DNA of 64,000 nucleotides from an uncultured Erythrobacter sp. (GCA_947495695.1 CANLZP010000001.1:951069-1015068), one strand, 5' to 3'. Positions 9,227 through 17,474 are shown, counted from the first letter of the stretch. Made by a program: numbers and translations. The notes: generated from the sequence alone by a model not told the origin.

Positions 9227-9793
9227 TCAGGCCACTTCAGAGAGGTCGGCAGTCCAGGCATTGGGCGCGAATGCCGCGTCCAGTTCGGTCGCCGCGATAT
9301 GGTTCGTGTAATTCGACATGACCTTGAGCGCGGTGCCGAGAATGACCTCGAGGATATTTTGTCGGGTGTATCCGGCGGCAAGGAATGGCTCGATGTCGGA
9401 AGGCTCCGGCCAACCGCGCTTTTCGTTGATCACGGCAGCGAAAGTGCGAAGCGCTTCGAGCTTTGGATCAGCGATCGGCGTATTGGTGCGGAGGGAATTG
9501 ATTACGTCTCCGGAAACACCGGCTCCTTGAGAGATAGAGGTATGCGCCGCCATGCAGTATTGGCAGCCATTGAGCCTGTTGTTCGTCATGAGGATGATCT
9601 GACGCTCGGTCTCAGAAAGATCGGTTTTGTCGAAGATGCCCGCGAGAGTCATGTAACCTTCGAGGATTGCAGGTGCTTCGGCCATGGTGCCCAGCAGATT
9701 AGGGACGAATCCATATGCGCTTTTCGCTGCATTGAGGAATGGCTTTGCTCCTTCCGGAGCGGTTTCAATGTTGTGGGTGTTAAAGGAGGTCAT
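9227..9793 (-). CDS. Carboxymuconolactone decarboxylase-like / AhpD-like protein
   Basis: The start at 9793 (MTSFNTHNIETAPEG) gives 188 residues. A longer frame extends upstream to 9922 but overlaps the YHS gene. The core holds the AhpD signature: TNNRLNGCQYCMAAHTS, with CXXC plus downstream His at about residues 85-92. An upstream Glu in LSETERQIILM belongs to the same proton relay. Members are thiol-dependent peroxidases or decarboxylases that act with disulfide reductases. The neighbouring CX4C flavoprotein is a plausible redox partner, which is inference. An AGGAAAG site precedes the start. Confidence 0.87.
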   Translation of the reverse strand: MTSFNTHNIETAPEGAKPFLNAAKSAYGFVPNLLGTMAEAPAILEGYMTLAGIFDKTDLSETERQIILMTNNRLNGCQYCMAAHTSISQGAGVSGDVINSLRTNTPIADPKLEALRTFAAVINEKRGWPEPSDIEPFLAAGYTRQNILEVILGTALKVMSNYTNHIAATELDAAFAPNAWTADLSEVA

Positions 9794-9882
9794 TGGGGAG
9801 CTTTCCTGAAAGAACTGGAGAGGGGGTTTGAAACTTCCGAAGTGGGCGGCTGGCTGAGGGGCAACCAGCCGCCCTGCGGGGA

Positions 9883-10371
9883 TCAGAGGTCTTCCACTTT
9901 GCTGTGCTTGATTGTCGGCCACTTCTCTTCAGCCGTGCGCAGCGTGTTTTCCTTGTCTGCAAGGTAGCGCTGGAAAACAGCGGCATTCACGAAAAGGTAG
10001 AGCTTGCCATCGACGATATCCGAGTAGCGCGGATCTCCATCGAGCTTCTTGCCAAGCGCGACTGCGTAAGCACAAAAGCCGCCATACTGCGGAAGGTAAC
10101 GCTCTGGATCGGACTTGAAGCGTTCTGCAGTCAGCTCAGAGGCAAAGTAATATGCCACTCCGTCGTGGACGACCGCATGGCTTGCTTCGCCGGGGGCTAC
10201 TGCGTTCATAGTGCTCAGCACCACTGTGTCGACGCCGTGAACGCCCAAGCCAGCGCCATCAAGAGTGTAGCCATTTGTGACGTTGTATTCGTCTGCAGCT
10301 TGAATGGGGCTGGCAAATCCTGCTGTGAGTGTGATGGCGAGAGCCAGGCTCGTTGGAAGGGTACGCATCAT
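9883..10371 (-). CDS. Secreted YHS-domain protein
   Basis: AAGGAG precedes two adjacent ATGs (10371 and 10368). The 162-residue protein has a Sec signal peptide (SLALAITLTAGFASPIQA). The mature part contains a YHS-type fold with GVAYYFASELTAERFKSDP and ERYLPQYGGFCAYAVALGKK. YHS domains are small and often metal-associated, and occur alone in envelope proteins or in fusions with metal ATPases. The signal peptide predicts a periplasmic location. It lies upstream of the AhpD-like gene on the same strand and downstream of a secreted isochorismatase-like hydrolase, so the three may share a transcript. The exact role is unknown. Confidence 0.82.
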   Translation of the reverse strand: MMRTLPTSLALAITLTAGFASPIQAADEYNVTNGYTLDGAGLGVHGVDTVVLSTMNAVAPGEASHAVVHDGVAYYFASELTAERFKSDPERYLPQYGGFCAYAVALGKKLDGDPRYSDIVDGKLYLFVNAAVFQRYLADKENTLRTAEEKWPTIKHSKVEDL

Positions 10372-10515
10372 TAATCTCCTTGAGGTGTTGGTTGGGGGGA
10401 CGGTGACCAAAGAAGCCGTATTTGGGGGGTCGCGCGGCATTCTCGGCCACCGTCCGATCGGCTGGAGCAGGGGGAGAGGGACAATGGGCTCCAGCCGAAT
10501 GTCAGAATGGTTGGG

Positions 10516-11337
10516 TTACTTGCTGCGATAGGCAGCCTTTATCGCCTTGACGGTGTTGTCCGTATTGTCGACCGCGCTGGCGATCATACGAAAGTTCACG
10601 AGCGAGGCTTCGTAGCCGTTGTAATGTTCAGTGATCGCGCCAGCGGTTGCATCAGTGACGACCATGACTTCGAAGCCTGCCTCGATCAGCGACCGCATGT
10701 GCGATTCTGTGCAAAGGTTCGACGACATGCCGCCAAGGATCACCTTGGATATTCCCGCCTTACGCAGCTGGAGGGCCAGGTCGTTACTGTCCGGCCCGTA
10801 TACCTTGTGCGGGCTGGTTACGACTGTACGGCCGTTGTTGATGAAGGGTTTGTATTGCTCGAGCCAATCGGCACCTGAACCTTCGAACCCTTCGAGAGTT
10901 AGCGCGTGTGGGCGGTCGAACATACCGATGGCATGCATCAGCGTTTCAAGCGTGCCTTCGAACTGCCAGCGATGATCGTGTTCGAAATAATAGTGGGGTG
11001 AAACGAAGACCGGCATACCAGTCTGGTCGGCAACCTTGAACAAGGCGCCGAGGTTTTCGACGGTACCGTTGTTAGTGATGCTTTCGCCGACGACTCCCCA
11101 GGTAACACCCTCAGGGGACAGGAAGTCGTTTTGAGGATCGGTGATGACGATCGCGGTTGTGGAGGGATCGATCTCGAAACCTGGCATCGGCAACCCGTCA
11201 TTTACGGGTGGCTGGGTAGCTGTGGCAGCGCGCGATTCTTCCTGTGCCGACACACCGCCGGTCGCCATGCCAATGGTTGCGATTGAAGCAAGCAGAGCAA
11301 ATGCAAGCTTGCGCGAATTTCTCGGGGGACGGTTCAT
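10516..11337 (-). CDS. Secreted isochorismatase-family cysteine hydrolase
   Basis: This is a 273-residue protein with an N-terminal Sec signal peptide (LAFALLASIATIGMATGGVSAQ). The isochorismatase fold follows. The Asp of DPQNDFL (about residue 67), Lys in SPHKVYGPDS (about residue 178) and Cys in SSNLCTESH (about residue 208) make the catalytic triad of the family. Relatives hydrolyse amides, nicotinamide or vinyl ethers and are usually cytoplasmic, so the exported form is notable. GAGGAAG lies upstream of the ATG. It is transcribed divergently from an AraC-type regulator 240 bases away, which is the likely controller of this and the following minus-strand genes. Confidence 0.87.
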   Translation of the reverse strand: MNRPPRNSRKLAFALLASIATIGMATGGVSAQEESRAATATQPPVNDGLPMPGFEIDPSTTAIVITDPQNDFLSPEGVTWGVVGESITNNGTVENLGALFKVADQTGMPVFVSPHYYFEHDHRWQFEGTLETLMHAIGMFDRPHALTLEGFEGSGADWLEQYKPFINNGRTVVTSPHKVYGPDSNDLALQLRKAGISKVILGGMSSNLCTESHMRSLIEAGFEVMVVTDATAGAITEHYNGYEASLVNFRMIASAVDNTDNTVKAIKAAYRSK

Positions 11338-11577
11338 TATTTCTTCCTCAACAAGTGTTTCAACCTGCCAACTCCAATTGAGTCAGATGTCCGGAGCAGC
11401 AGATCGAAATGTGTGGCTCGCCGGATGTGGCCTCTGAGTTGACGCTGTCTGGATTACGTTGGTGTTGGGCGCGCTTCTTGATCGAGCATGACAAAATTTT
11501 GACTTGGCGTGCCAAAGTTCGCGGAACCGGTTATAAGCAGCGCTTGTCCGGCAACGGGAAGGTAGGCAGGACGTACA

Positions 11578-12594
11578 TTGGTAGAAGTTTCGACGCTCTT
11601 CGCCCGCAAGGCGATTGCTCAAGCGCGGCCGGCAACGGCCGAACGCGCTTTGGCGCGCGTTGGTGTCTCGCGCGAAACACTTTCCGATCCCATGAATCGC
11701 ATGCAAATGCAGCACCACCAACTTCTGTTTGAGGAACTGGCAGGGGAAGAGAGACCGGAAATCAGCTTCCACATGCGGACTTCGGCTTCGATGCGTTGCG
11801 AAGACTTCGGGCTGCTTGGGCTTACAATCAAATCGGCGCCTACGCTGCGACGGTCCTTCGAGCGGCTTGATCGCTATGCCAGGCTCTACAATCTCTATTC
11901 GGTGTTTGCGCTGGCAGACAAAGGTCCTGAATGCTGGTGGATCAATCACAGGGCCGCCCCCGACAACGACGGGGGGAAACTGTCGAACGAAGCCGCGCTC
12001 GGAACATTCGTGTCCCTCTGGCGCGATGCGAATGGCGAGGAGTTCAGCCCCAAGAGAGTTCAGTTCAAGCACCTGCCGGTGGGCAACGTCCATCCGCTTG
12101 AAGACTATTTCAAATGCCCTGTAACCCACGGGGCTGAGGTAGACGCGATCATCATGCATCAGCAGGATGTTGACCGGCCGAACCGCGTTGGCGATCAACA
12201 CATATGGAAGTTCCTGCGCGAGCATCTGGAGGATATCCTCCGTACTACAGAGCCGGACCGGATTGATCGTGAAGTCGTTATTCGGGTCGCCAACACGCTC
12301 AGCGATGGCGTTCCTCGGCTCGAAGACGTGGCCTGCCATCTTGGGATAGGAAGTCGGACGCTTCAGCGCCGGCTGGCCGAGCTCGGGCACAGTTATCAGT
12401 CGCTGGTTGACGAAGCCCGCAGGGAAGTCGCTCTGAAGCTGGTTAGTGAAGGCCGCCACTCGCTTGTTGAAGTGGCTTTCCTGACCGGGTTCTCGGAGCA
12501 AAGCTCCTTCACCCGCGCATTCAAGCGGTGGTCGGGCAAGACGCCGCGAACCTATCGTGGCGCAGCGCCCGGAATGGCGGCTAGTCACAGCTAG
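11578..12594 (+). CDS. AraC-family transcriptional regulator
   Basis: The start is a TTG (11578) with AGGA six bases upstream. The 338-residue protein has an N-terminal arabinose-binding-like ligand domain (about residues 20-200) and a C-terminal double helix-turn-helix. That region holds VACHLGIGSRTLQRRLAELG near residue 260 and VAFLTGFSEQSSFTRAFKRW near residue 305, followed by TPRTYR. The layout resembles OruR-type regulators with a large N-terminal sensing domain. It is divergent from the secreted hydrolase gene at 10516-11337, and regulation of that operon is inferred from arrangement. Its last bases overlap the end of a small minus-strand gene. Confidence 0.92.
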   Translation: MVEVSTLFARKAIAQARPATAERALARVGVSRETLSDPMNRMQMQHHQLLFEELAGEERPEISFHMRTSASMRCEDFGLLGLTIKSAPTLRRSFERLDRYARLYNLYSVFALADKGPECWWINHRAAPDNDGGKLSNEAALGTFVSLWRDANGEEFSPKRVQFKHLPVGNVHPLEDYFKCPVTHGAEVDAIIMHQQDVDRPNRVGDQHIWKFLREHLEDILRTTEPDRIDREVVIRVANTLSDGVPRLEDVACHLGIGSRTLQRRLAELGHSYQSLVDEARREVALKLVSEGRHSLVEVAFLTGFSEQSSFTRAFKRWSGKTPRTYRGAAPGMAASHS

Positions 12595-12841
12595 GGCCTT
12601 GCCGTTTGGGATGCTCCAGATCGCGCTTTTGGCTCTGGATAGGCCGCCTTGCCGCCAACAATGGCCAAACAGACCAGCCGATCGCGGCCAGGAAAAATAG
12701 CCCTTGTGCTGCTATCGCGAGAGGGCCGAAAGGCAGTGCGAAGGCCCCGCCACCCCAGGCAAGGATCCAAAGCCAGATCATTCGGTACCGGTGGCCCCAC
12801 TGGGGATCTTCGTTCAGAAGGCAATCAACGCAAAGGCGCAT
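12581..12841 (-). CDS. Small membrane protein with N-terminal CXXC, unrecognised
   Basis: This 86-residue protein opens with MRLCVDCLLNEDPQWGH, containing CXXC and nearby His, followed by two hydrophobic stretches (IWLWILAWGGGAFALPF and GLFFLAAIGWSVWPLLA) and a basic tail. GGAG lies 8 bases before the ATG. It starts 52 bases after the DUF1348 gene on the same strand and ends inside the last 14 bases of the convergent AraC gene. I do not recognise the family. The combination of ribosome site, membrane character and operon position supports a real gene, but overlapping open frames in this stretch make it less certain. Confidence 0.5.
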   Translation of the reverse strand: MRLCVDCLLNEDPQWGHRYRMIWLWILAWGGGAFALPFGPLAIAAQGLFFLAAIGWSVWPLLAARRPIQSQKRDLEHPKRQGPSCD

Positions 12842-12893
12842 GGCGCTTACTCCGTGGTTTCAGTGAAGGAAGGTACTGACCATTGCCTGAGTT

Positions 12894-13358
12894 CTAGAGG
12901 CCTAGCTCGGACAGTCCCGGATGGTCGTCGGGACGCCGACCGAGCGGCCAGCGGAACAAGCGTTCGCCTTCTGCAATGGGATGCTCGTTGATGCTGGCGT
13001 GGCGGTTCTGCATCAGGCCATATTCAGCAAATTCCCAATTCTCGTTGCCGTACGCGCGAAACCAGTTTCCGCTGTCATCACGATATTCATAGGCATAGCG
13101 AACCGCGATGCGATTGCCGCTAAAGGCCCAAAGCTCCTTGATCAGCCGGTAATCGAGTTCCTTCGCCCATTTCCGTTCAAGGAACAGGCGCGCTTCGTCG
13201 CGGCCTTCAGGAAACTCGGCGCGGTTTCGCCACTTGGTATCCTCGGTATAGGCGAGTGCTACCTTTGCCGGGTCACGGCTATTCCAGCCATCTTCTGCGA
13301 GCCGGACTTTCTCACGGGCGGATGTTTCGTCAAATGGGGGCAATGGGGGGCGTGTCAT
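12894..13358 (-). CDS. DUF1348 / SnoaL-like (NTF2-fold) protein
   Basis: The 154-residue protein matches DUF1348 throughout, with features such as [50 protein letters not shown] and NGNENWEF-like [17 protein letters not shown]. The NTF2-like cone fold binds small hydrophobic molecules, and the precise function of DUF1348 is not established. Its ATG overlaps the stop of the 93-residue gene upstream (ATGA at 13355-13358), indicating translational coupling within a minus-strand operon that begins with the PNPOx-like gene. Confidence 0.9.
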   Translation of the reverse strand: MTRPPLPPFDETSAREKVRLAEDGWNSRDPAKVALAYTEDTKWRNRAEFPEGRDEARLFLERKWAKELDYRLIKELWAFSGNRIAVRYAYEYRDDSGNWFRAYGNENWEFAEYGLMQNRHASINEHPIAEGERLFRWPLGRRPDDHPGLSELGL

Positions 13359-13636
13359 TGTTCAATTCCTTCTTTAAGGCGGGGGAGAGGCGTTAGGACG
13401 CAAGCCTCACAAGATGCTTCTGCAAGCGAGGCAGTTTCTACTGCGCGTGATTGCACATCAGGCGAGGCGCCTTCCGATGGAAGCTGGAATGTGAGCAGTA
13501 GCAGCAGATAAAGAGCTGCAATCACTCGAAAGGAAATCGGCTCACGCATCGTTTGGCCGCCGCTGCTACCGAGCGATGGCACATAGCCCATCGCCAATTC
13601 TTCGCAGGCGGGCATTGGTATCAAGCTGAAGTTCAT
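13355..13636 (-). CDS. Small hypothetical protein in a coupled operon
   Basis: This 93-residue frame starts at an ATG that overlaps the stop of the PNPOx-like gene (ATGA, 13633-13636), and its own stop overlaps the ATG of the DUF1348 gene in the same way. Being threaded between two overlaps is the main evidence that it is translated. It contains a possible signal anchor or membrane helix ([19 protein letters not shown], about residues 36-54) and three cysteines, two of them in [10 protein letters not shown] near the C-terminus. An alternative start is the internal Met before REPISF. No family is recognised. Confidence 0.5.
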   Translation of the reverse strand: MNFSLIPMPACEELAMGYVPSLGSSGGQTMREPISFRVIAALYLLLLLTFQLPSEGASPDVQSRAVETASLAEASCEACVLTPLPRLKEGIEQ

Positions 13637-14727
13637 GCTTCGATCTTCCTTGCCTCTCCAAAGGTGAGTTCGTTGCCCTGCCGAGCTTCTTCGGCGCTGT
13701 CGGGGAATGTGCTGCGGCTGCTGACAAGCCTCGACGCAACCTCCTCCCACGAACCGGTTCTCAGTGATTTGGCTGAGAACGCATTCTCGCGCATCTTCCA
13801 CCGCAGGGCTGAGGCTCTCTTGCGGAGCACAACCCGGCGCGGACGAAACGTCCAGATCCGTTCTGCGCCCTCGAAGGCTTTGATTTCCGGCGAGTCAGCA
13901 ATGACCTGCGCGGTGCCGGTGATTTGCAGGATGTCGCCCGTTTCGAAGTCGATGAACAGCAACCCGGCGCGAGGGTTGATCATGAAGTTGCCAAGCGTGT
14001 TGAAGTGAAAGTTGCCGGAAAAGTCCGGAATGGTCAGCAATCCGTCATCGCCAATCCGAACGAAGCCGGGCTTGCCGCCTCTATGCGATACATCAACCTG
14101 CCTTTCGTCATCGCGGTCCAGATAGGATGCGACAAAAAAGGTGTCGGCGGCCGAGATTACCGTGCGAGCCTCTTCGGATAGCTCGCTAGTCTTCTCGATA
14201 ACCTTCGGGGCGGCTTGTTCGTATTGATTTACAAATTCGAAGTCGCGCAGCTGGATGTATTGCGGGCAGTTACCAAATGCATGACCGACTGCAATTTCCA
14301 GCGAAGTCCCAGATGCGTGTCCGATTGTCCCGTTCATCCGGTTCCGGCGCCGGGTGTGAAGCTCGATTCCCAGCATTCCGATGGCCGCACTGGCCAGCGC
14401 GCCAGCTGCAGCGGGATCAGCTGGATCGGGCTTCGCGTTGATAGTCAAAGACGTAGGTGAGCGAGAGCCGATGAAGCCGGGCTGTCCCGTCAGTATGCTA
14501 GGCCATACGTCGCCCGTATCATCAACAGTTGCCGCGACGATGAACGGCAACCGTGCGTAGAATTCGCGGTGTTGATCGGGCATGAAATCTCGCACAACTC
14601 TTGCACCGATCTGCTCCATCCGATCGGCCACGCCAACCGACTGCTGCAATGCGATCTCGCCCTCGTGAAACAGGCTGAGCTTGGTTTGGTGAATCAAGTC
14701 TTTCATGGGTAAGAAATCCGATTGCAT
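13633..14727 (-). CDS. Pyridoxamine 5'-phosphate oxidase-fold flavoprotein
   Basis: This protein of about 364 residues carries a split-barrel flavin-binding domain of the PNPOx type. DFMPDQHREFYARLPFIVAA is followed by DDTGDVWPSILTGQPGF, then GIELHTRRRNRMNG and GNCPQYIQ. A second barrel strand set has SHRGGKPGFVRI, LTIPDFSGNFHFNTLGNF and GLLFIDF. Proteins of this class bind FMN or F420 and reduce varied substrates; true PLP synthesis is unlikely at this size. The start is uncertain: ATG at 14727 or 14706, neither with a strong ribosome site. The preceding gene on the strand is a GST, 61 bases away. Confidence 0.82.
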   Translation of the reverse strand: MQSDFLPMKDLIHQTKLSLFHEGEIALQQSVGVADRMEQIGARVVRDFMPDQHREFYARLPFIVAATVDDTGDVWPSILTGQPGFIGSRSPTSLTINAKPDPADPAAAGALASAAIGMLGIELHTRRRNRMNGTIGHASGTSLEIAVGHAFGNCPQYIQLRDFEFVNQYEQAAPKVIEKTSELSEEARTVISAADTFFVASYLDRDDERQVDVSHRGGKPGFVRIGDDGLLTIPDFSGNFHFNTLGNFMINPRAGLLFIDFETGDILQITGTAQVIADSPEIKAFEGAERIWTFRPRRVVLRKRASALRWKMRENAFSAKSLRTGSWEEVASRLVSSRSTFPDSAEEARQGNELTFGEARKIEA

Positions 14728-14788
14728 GAAAGGCGAGGCAGCGACGCTGTGGGAGGGGTCAGCAAAATCCGCTGCCTCGCCAGGTTTG

Positions 14789-15409
14789 TCAGGCTGCTGC
14801 TGCAAGCCCGACAGGGGTCTGTTGGAACGGCACGAATCCTGGCAGCGCTTCGATGCGGGCAAGCCATGCATTCACTCCCGGATAGCCGGATAGATCAACA
14901 TTGCCTTCAGGCGCGCGTGCGACGTAGCTGTAGAGCGCAACGTCGGCGATGCTTGGCTTGTCCAAGCCAGCGATCCAGCTGCGGCCTTCCAGTTCTGCAT
15001 TGAGAACAGCCAGAACAGCATGCGCGCGGCCAATCACTTCATCAGCTTGGAAACCTGCGCCGAAGACCATAATCAGGCGTGCTGCGGCCGGCCCGAATGC
15101 AATCTGTCCGGCAGCCACTGACAACCAGCGCTGGACTGCTGCCGCCTCAGCCGGTGTTTCCGGCAGCCAATCCGAGCGGCCGAACTTCTTAGCAGCATAA
15201 ACCAAAATCGCGTTGGAATCGGCGATGACTGTGTCGCCGTCGACCAGAACCGGAACCTGGCCGAACCGATTCAGCTCCAGATAGTTGGGCTGTTTGTGTT
15301 CGCCAGCAGCCAGATCGACGTTGATGACTTCAACCTCTGCGCCAATAAGCGAAAGGAACAGCCGTGCGCGGTGGGCATGGCCGGAAAGCGGGAAGTGGTA
15401 GAGTTTCAT
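14789..15409 (-). CDS. Glutathione S-transferase
   Basis: This is a 206-residue protein with a thioredoxin-like N-terminal domain ([19 protein letters not shown], then [20 protein letters not shown] with the cis-Pro and the glutathione-contacting Asp-Ser) and a helical C-terminal domain with [17 protein letters not shown]. It is cytoplasmic and conjugates or reduces electrophiles with glutathione; the substrate is unknown. GGAG-like sequence lies upstream. It is divergent from a LysR regulator gene 180 bases away, and the intergenic region contains an inverted box proposed as the regulator's site. Confidence 0.93.
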   Translation of the reverse strand: MKLYHFPLSGHAHRARLFLSLIGAEVEVINVDLAAGEHKQPNYLELNRFGQVPVLVDGDTVIADSNAILVYAAKKFGRSDWLPETPAEAAAVQRWLSVAAGQIAFGPAAARLIMVFGAGFQADEVIGRAHAVLAVLNAELEGRSWIAGLDKPSIADVALYSYVARAPEGNVDLSGYPGVNAWLARIEALPGFVPFQQTPVGLAAAA

Positions 15410-15507
15410 TTGGATCGCTCCTGATTAAGTGGTGGCCAGCTCGACCGGCTGACATCATTTGGAGCAATCCGCTTGCTGCAAGAACCGGGATTATTCTGAA
15501 TTCAGTG

Positions 15508-15527
15508 TTCCGTGAAATGGAATAATA
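15508..15527. promoter_or_regulatory. Putative LysR-type operator (TTCC-N7-GGAATAATA), copy 1
   Basis: The sequence TTCC, seven bases, then GGAATAATA sits in the gap between the divergent GST and LysR genes. The inner TCC-N7-GGA is a T-N11-A inverted repeat, the generic LysR-regulator box. The same pattern recurs at 16494-16513 before the outer-membrane protein gene. A perfect CTGAATTCAG palindrome lies just upstream at 15496-15505. Binding by the adjacent regulator is inferred. Confidence 0.55.
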
Positions 15528-15589
15528 GTACTTGTCTGCGGCTGATTTGCCGATAACCTTCGCCTCCCAATTGCCTACGGAGAATCAGT

Positions 15590-16486
15590 TTGGACCGGAT
15601 TCATGCTATGCGTGTGCTTGTTCGCATCGCTGACAGTGGGAGTTTCGCTGAGACTGCTCGCCAGCTTAACATGAGTCCGCCCGCTGTGAGCCGCGCGGTA
15701 GCCGGCTTGGAGGACATTGTAGGTGCGCGCTTGCTTACGCGTACCACTCGGTCGGTCAAACTAACCGAGATCGGCGGGCGTTATGTAGAGGACTGCAGAA
15801 AGATCCTGACCGCGATCGAGGAGGCTGAGGCAGCCGCTTCAGGTTCATTTGCGAAGCCAACCGGCAGCCTGACGATCACGGCATCGGTGATGTTTGGCCA
15901 GATATATATTTTGCCGATAGTTACCGAATTTCTGGACACCTATCCCGAAGTGACCGGCCGGTTGGTGTTTTTGGACCGCGTGACCAACTTGGTTGACGAA
16001 GGCATGGATGTCGCGATCCGAATCGGTCACTTACCGGATTCCAGTTACAGTGCGATCAGGGTCGGTTCGGTCCGACGCATAGTCTGCGGCGCTCCAGACT
16101 ACTTCGAGCGCGAAGGGGTTCCAGCAAAGCCTTCAGATTTGGCAGTGCATCGGATTATCGCCGCAACCAGCGCCTGGACATCGCTCGATTGGCGTTTTGG
16201 TCGAAATGAAAAGGAAACCGTTCGGGTCTCGCCGGGCCTGTTCTGCAACTCTAATCCAGCTGCCATAGAAGCTGCTCGATCCGGTTGGGGGCTAACAAGA
16301 GTTCTGTCCTATCAGGTCGGACCGGATCTGGTTGCTGGAAGGCTTCAAACAGTGCTCGAGGAGTACGAAGAAGAGCCCTTGCCGGTTCATATCGTCCATC
16401 CCGAAGGCAGGAACGCATCCGCGAAGGTCAGGGCTTTTGTCGACTTTGCCGCGGAAAGACTGCGGGCAAACCGCTTTATCAATTGA
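15590..16486 (+). CDS. LysR-family transcriptional regulator
   Basis: The TTG start (15590) is preceded by GGAG at six bases. The 298-residue protein has an N-terminal winged helix (MDRIHAMRVLVRIADSGSF, then RQLNMSPPAVSRAVAGLE at about 25-45 and LLTRTTRSVKLTEIG). A periplasmic-binding-like effector domain follows, with GSLTITASVMFGQIYILPI and MDVAIRIGHLPDSSYSAIRV. It is divergent from a GST gene and followed on the same strand by an outer-membrane protein gene. Both have the same T-N11-A box upstream, so the regulator probably controls itself, the GST and the porin-like gene. Confidence 0.94.
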   Translation: MDRIHAMRVLVRIADSGSFAETARQLNMSPPAVSRAVAGLEDIVGARLLTRTTRSVKLTEIGGRYVEDCRKILTAIEEAEAAASGSFAKPTGSLTITASVMFGQIYILPIVTEFLDTYPEVTGRLVFLDRVTNLVDEGMDVAIRIGHLPDSSYSAIRVGSVRRIVCGAPDYFEREGVPAKPSDLAVHRIIAATSAWTSLDWRFGRNEKETVRVSPGLFCNSNPAAIEAARSGWGLTRVLSYQVGPDLVAGRLQTVLEEYEEEPLPVHIVHPEGRNASAKVRAFVDFAAERLRANRFIN

Positions 16487-16493
16487 TTCAATA

Positions 16494-16513
16494 TTCCAGA
16501 TGGCGGAATAATA
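16494..16513. promoter_or_regulatory. Putative LysR-type operator (TTCC-N7-GGAATAATA), copy 2
   Basis: TTCC, seven unrelated bases and GGAATAATA lie just after the LysR stop and about 89 bases before the outer-membrane protein start. Thirteen fixed positions are identical to copy 1, while the seven central bases differ, as expected for a dimer-binding inverted repeat. Binding is inferred. Confidence 0.55.
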
Positions 16514-16601
16514 TGTTTCACAGAAGACCAATTATCACAAAAACCGGATGAGCCTATCTCCGCGTCCGACCCCGCTTCCGGGGCAAGACATGGAGTTAGA
16601 A

Positions 16602-17210
16602 ATGAAATCGAAAGTAATACTTACAGCCCTCGCAAGCTTCGCAGGCTTCATTGCAGCGCCCGCACAGGCAGAAAATTTTGATGGCCCATACATTGGTGTC
16701 CAGGCTGGCTGGAACAGGGCGGAAGTTGCCGATCGCACAATCGACGCTCAGCCCATTGATGCAGAGGTGTCGCGCGACGCTCTCGTGCTTGGCGGCTATG
16801 CCGGATACAACTACAAGATCAATGATCGCGTTGTGATCGGTGCCGAGGCTGGCTTCAGCGGCGCATTTGATGACGAAGTACGTGATCAATCGGCGGGTAA
16901 TTCGCTCACTATCGATCCGCGATACAGCTTCGATTTGTCTGCTCGTGCCGGCTACCTCGTCAATGACAAGACGCTAGCCTATTTACGCGGTGGTTACGCA
17001 AACTCGCGGGTTCGCACTACATTGGTTTCAGACGACGCTATCACGCGCGCATCCGACAATCTCGACGGCTGGCTTGTTGGCGGCGGTGTTGAACGTACAT
17101 TGACCGACAAGATCAGTGCGCGCCTCGAATACCGTTATACCGACTTTGGCAATAACGGCGGTCATTTCGACCAGCATCAGGCCTTGGTTGGCATCAGTTA
17201 CAACTTTTGA
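16602..17210 (+). CDS. Outer-membrane beta-barrel protein (Omp25/OmpA-barrel-like)
   Basis: The start at 16602 is chosen because GGAG lies six bases upstream and it gives a clean Sec signal peptide (MKSKVILTALASFAGFIAAP, cleaved near AQAE). The 202-residue protein is an eight-strand-type barrel with alternating strands: FDGPYIGVQAGWN, VLGGYAGYNYKIN, VIGAEAGFSGAFD, TLAYLRGGYANSRV, ISARLEYRYTDFG and a C-terminal VGISYNF ending in Phe. Similar small porin-like proteins are common in alphaproteobacteria. A LysR-type box lies upstream and a hairpin follows the stop. Confidence 0.9.
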   Translation: MKSKVILTALASFAGFIAAPAQAENFDGPYIGVQAGWNRAEVADRTIDAQPIDAEVSRDALVLGGYAGYNYKINDRVVIGAEAGFSGAFDDEVRDQSAGNSLTIDPRYSFDLSARAGYLVNDKTLAYLRGGYANSRVRTTLVSDDAITRASDNLDGWLVGGGVERTLTDKISARLEYRYTDFGNNGGHFDQHQALVGISYNF

Positions 17211-17220
17211 TCCTCGAGAA

Positions 17221-17249
17221 GATGCCGCCGCTGTTCAGGTGGCGGCATC
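17221..17249 (+). terminator. Hairpin after the outer-membrane protein gene
   Basis: GATGCCGCC (17221-17229) and GGCGGCATC (17241-17249) form a perfect nine-base stem with an 11-base loop, ten bases after the stop codon. The trailing sequence is only weakly T-rich, so it may be a transcript-stabilising or processing hairpin as well as a terminator. Confidence 0.6.
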
Positions 17250-17270
17250 ATTGCAGCGAAGGGCATTGAC

Positions 17271-17474
17271 ATGAAGTGGTCTCGTTCGAAAATCGTTGAA
17301 GCTGACTTGGGCTTCTCAATGTTCAAGCTTCAGTCGATCATAAACGCATCGTTTGTCAGCGGATCATTGACTGCGGCTTTGTTGAACCTCGCAGCGGTTG
17401 CGGTTGTGACAGCCGTTAAGCTGTACCTGCCTGGCCTTCTTTGTCTGGGTGCTACGCGGCTCTGCCATGACTGA
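17271..17474 (+). CDS. Possible small membrane protein, unrecognised
   Basis: This is a 67-residue frame with AAGGG seven bases before its ATG. The C-terminal half is hydrophobic (SGSLTAALLNLAAVAVVTAV, then KLYLPGLLCLGA). It overlaps the start of the next frame by 8 bases. There is no recognisable family, and it could be a leader region rather than a gene. The coding call rests on ribosome site and membrane character only. Confidence 0.3.
   Translation: MKWSRSKIVEADLGFSMFKLQSIINASFVSGSLTAALLNLAAVAVVTAVKLYLPGLLCLGATRLCHD

Noticed and set aside
9101..9967. Plus-strand open frame of about 288 codons opposite the AhpD-like gene.
   Set aside because: Overlaps genes with clear CXXC and YHS signatures; antisense composition.
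11383..12588. Minus-strand open frame of about 401 codons opposite the AraC gene.
   Set aside because: The AraC protein has a helix-turn-helix and a ribosome site; the antisense frame has neither fold nor start signal.
12606..12866. Plus-strand open frames antisense to the small membrane-protein gene.
   Set aside because: Basic, low-complexity products without start signals; the minus-strand frame has membrane helices and a ribosome site.
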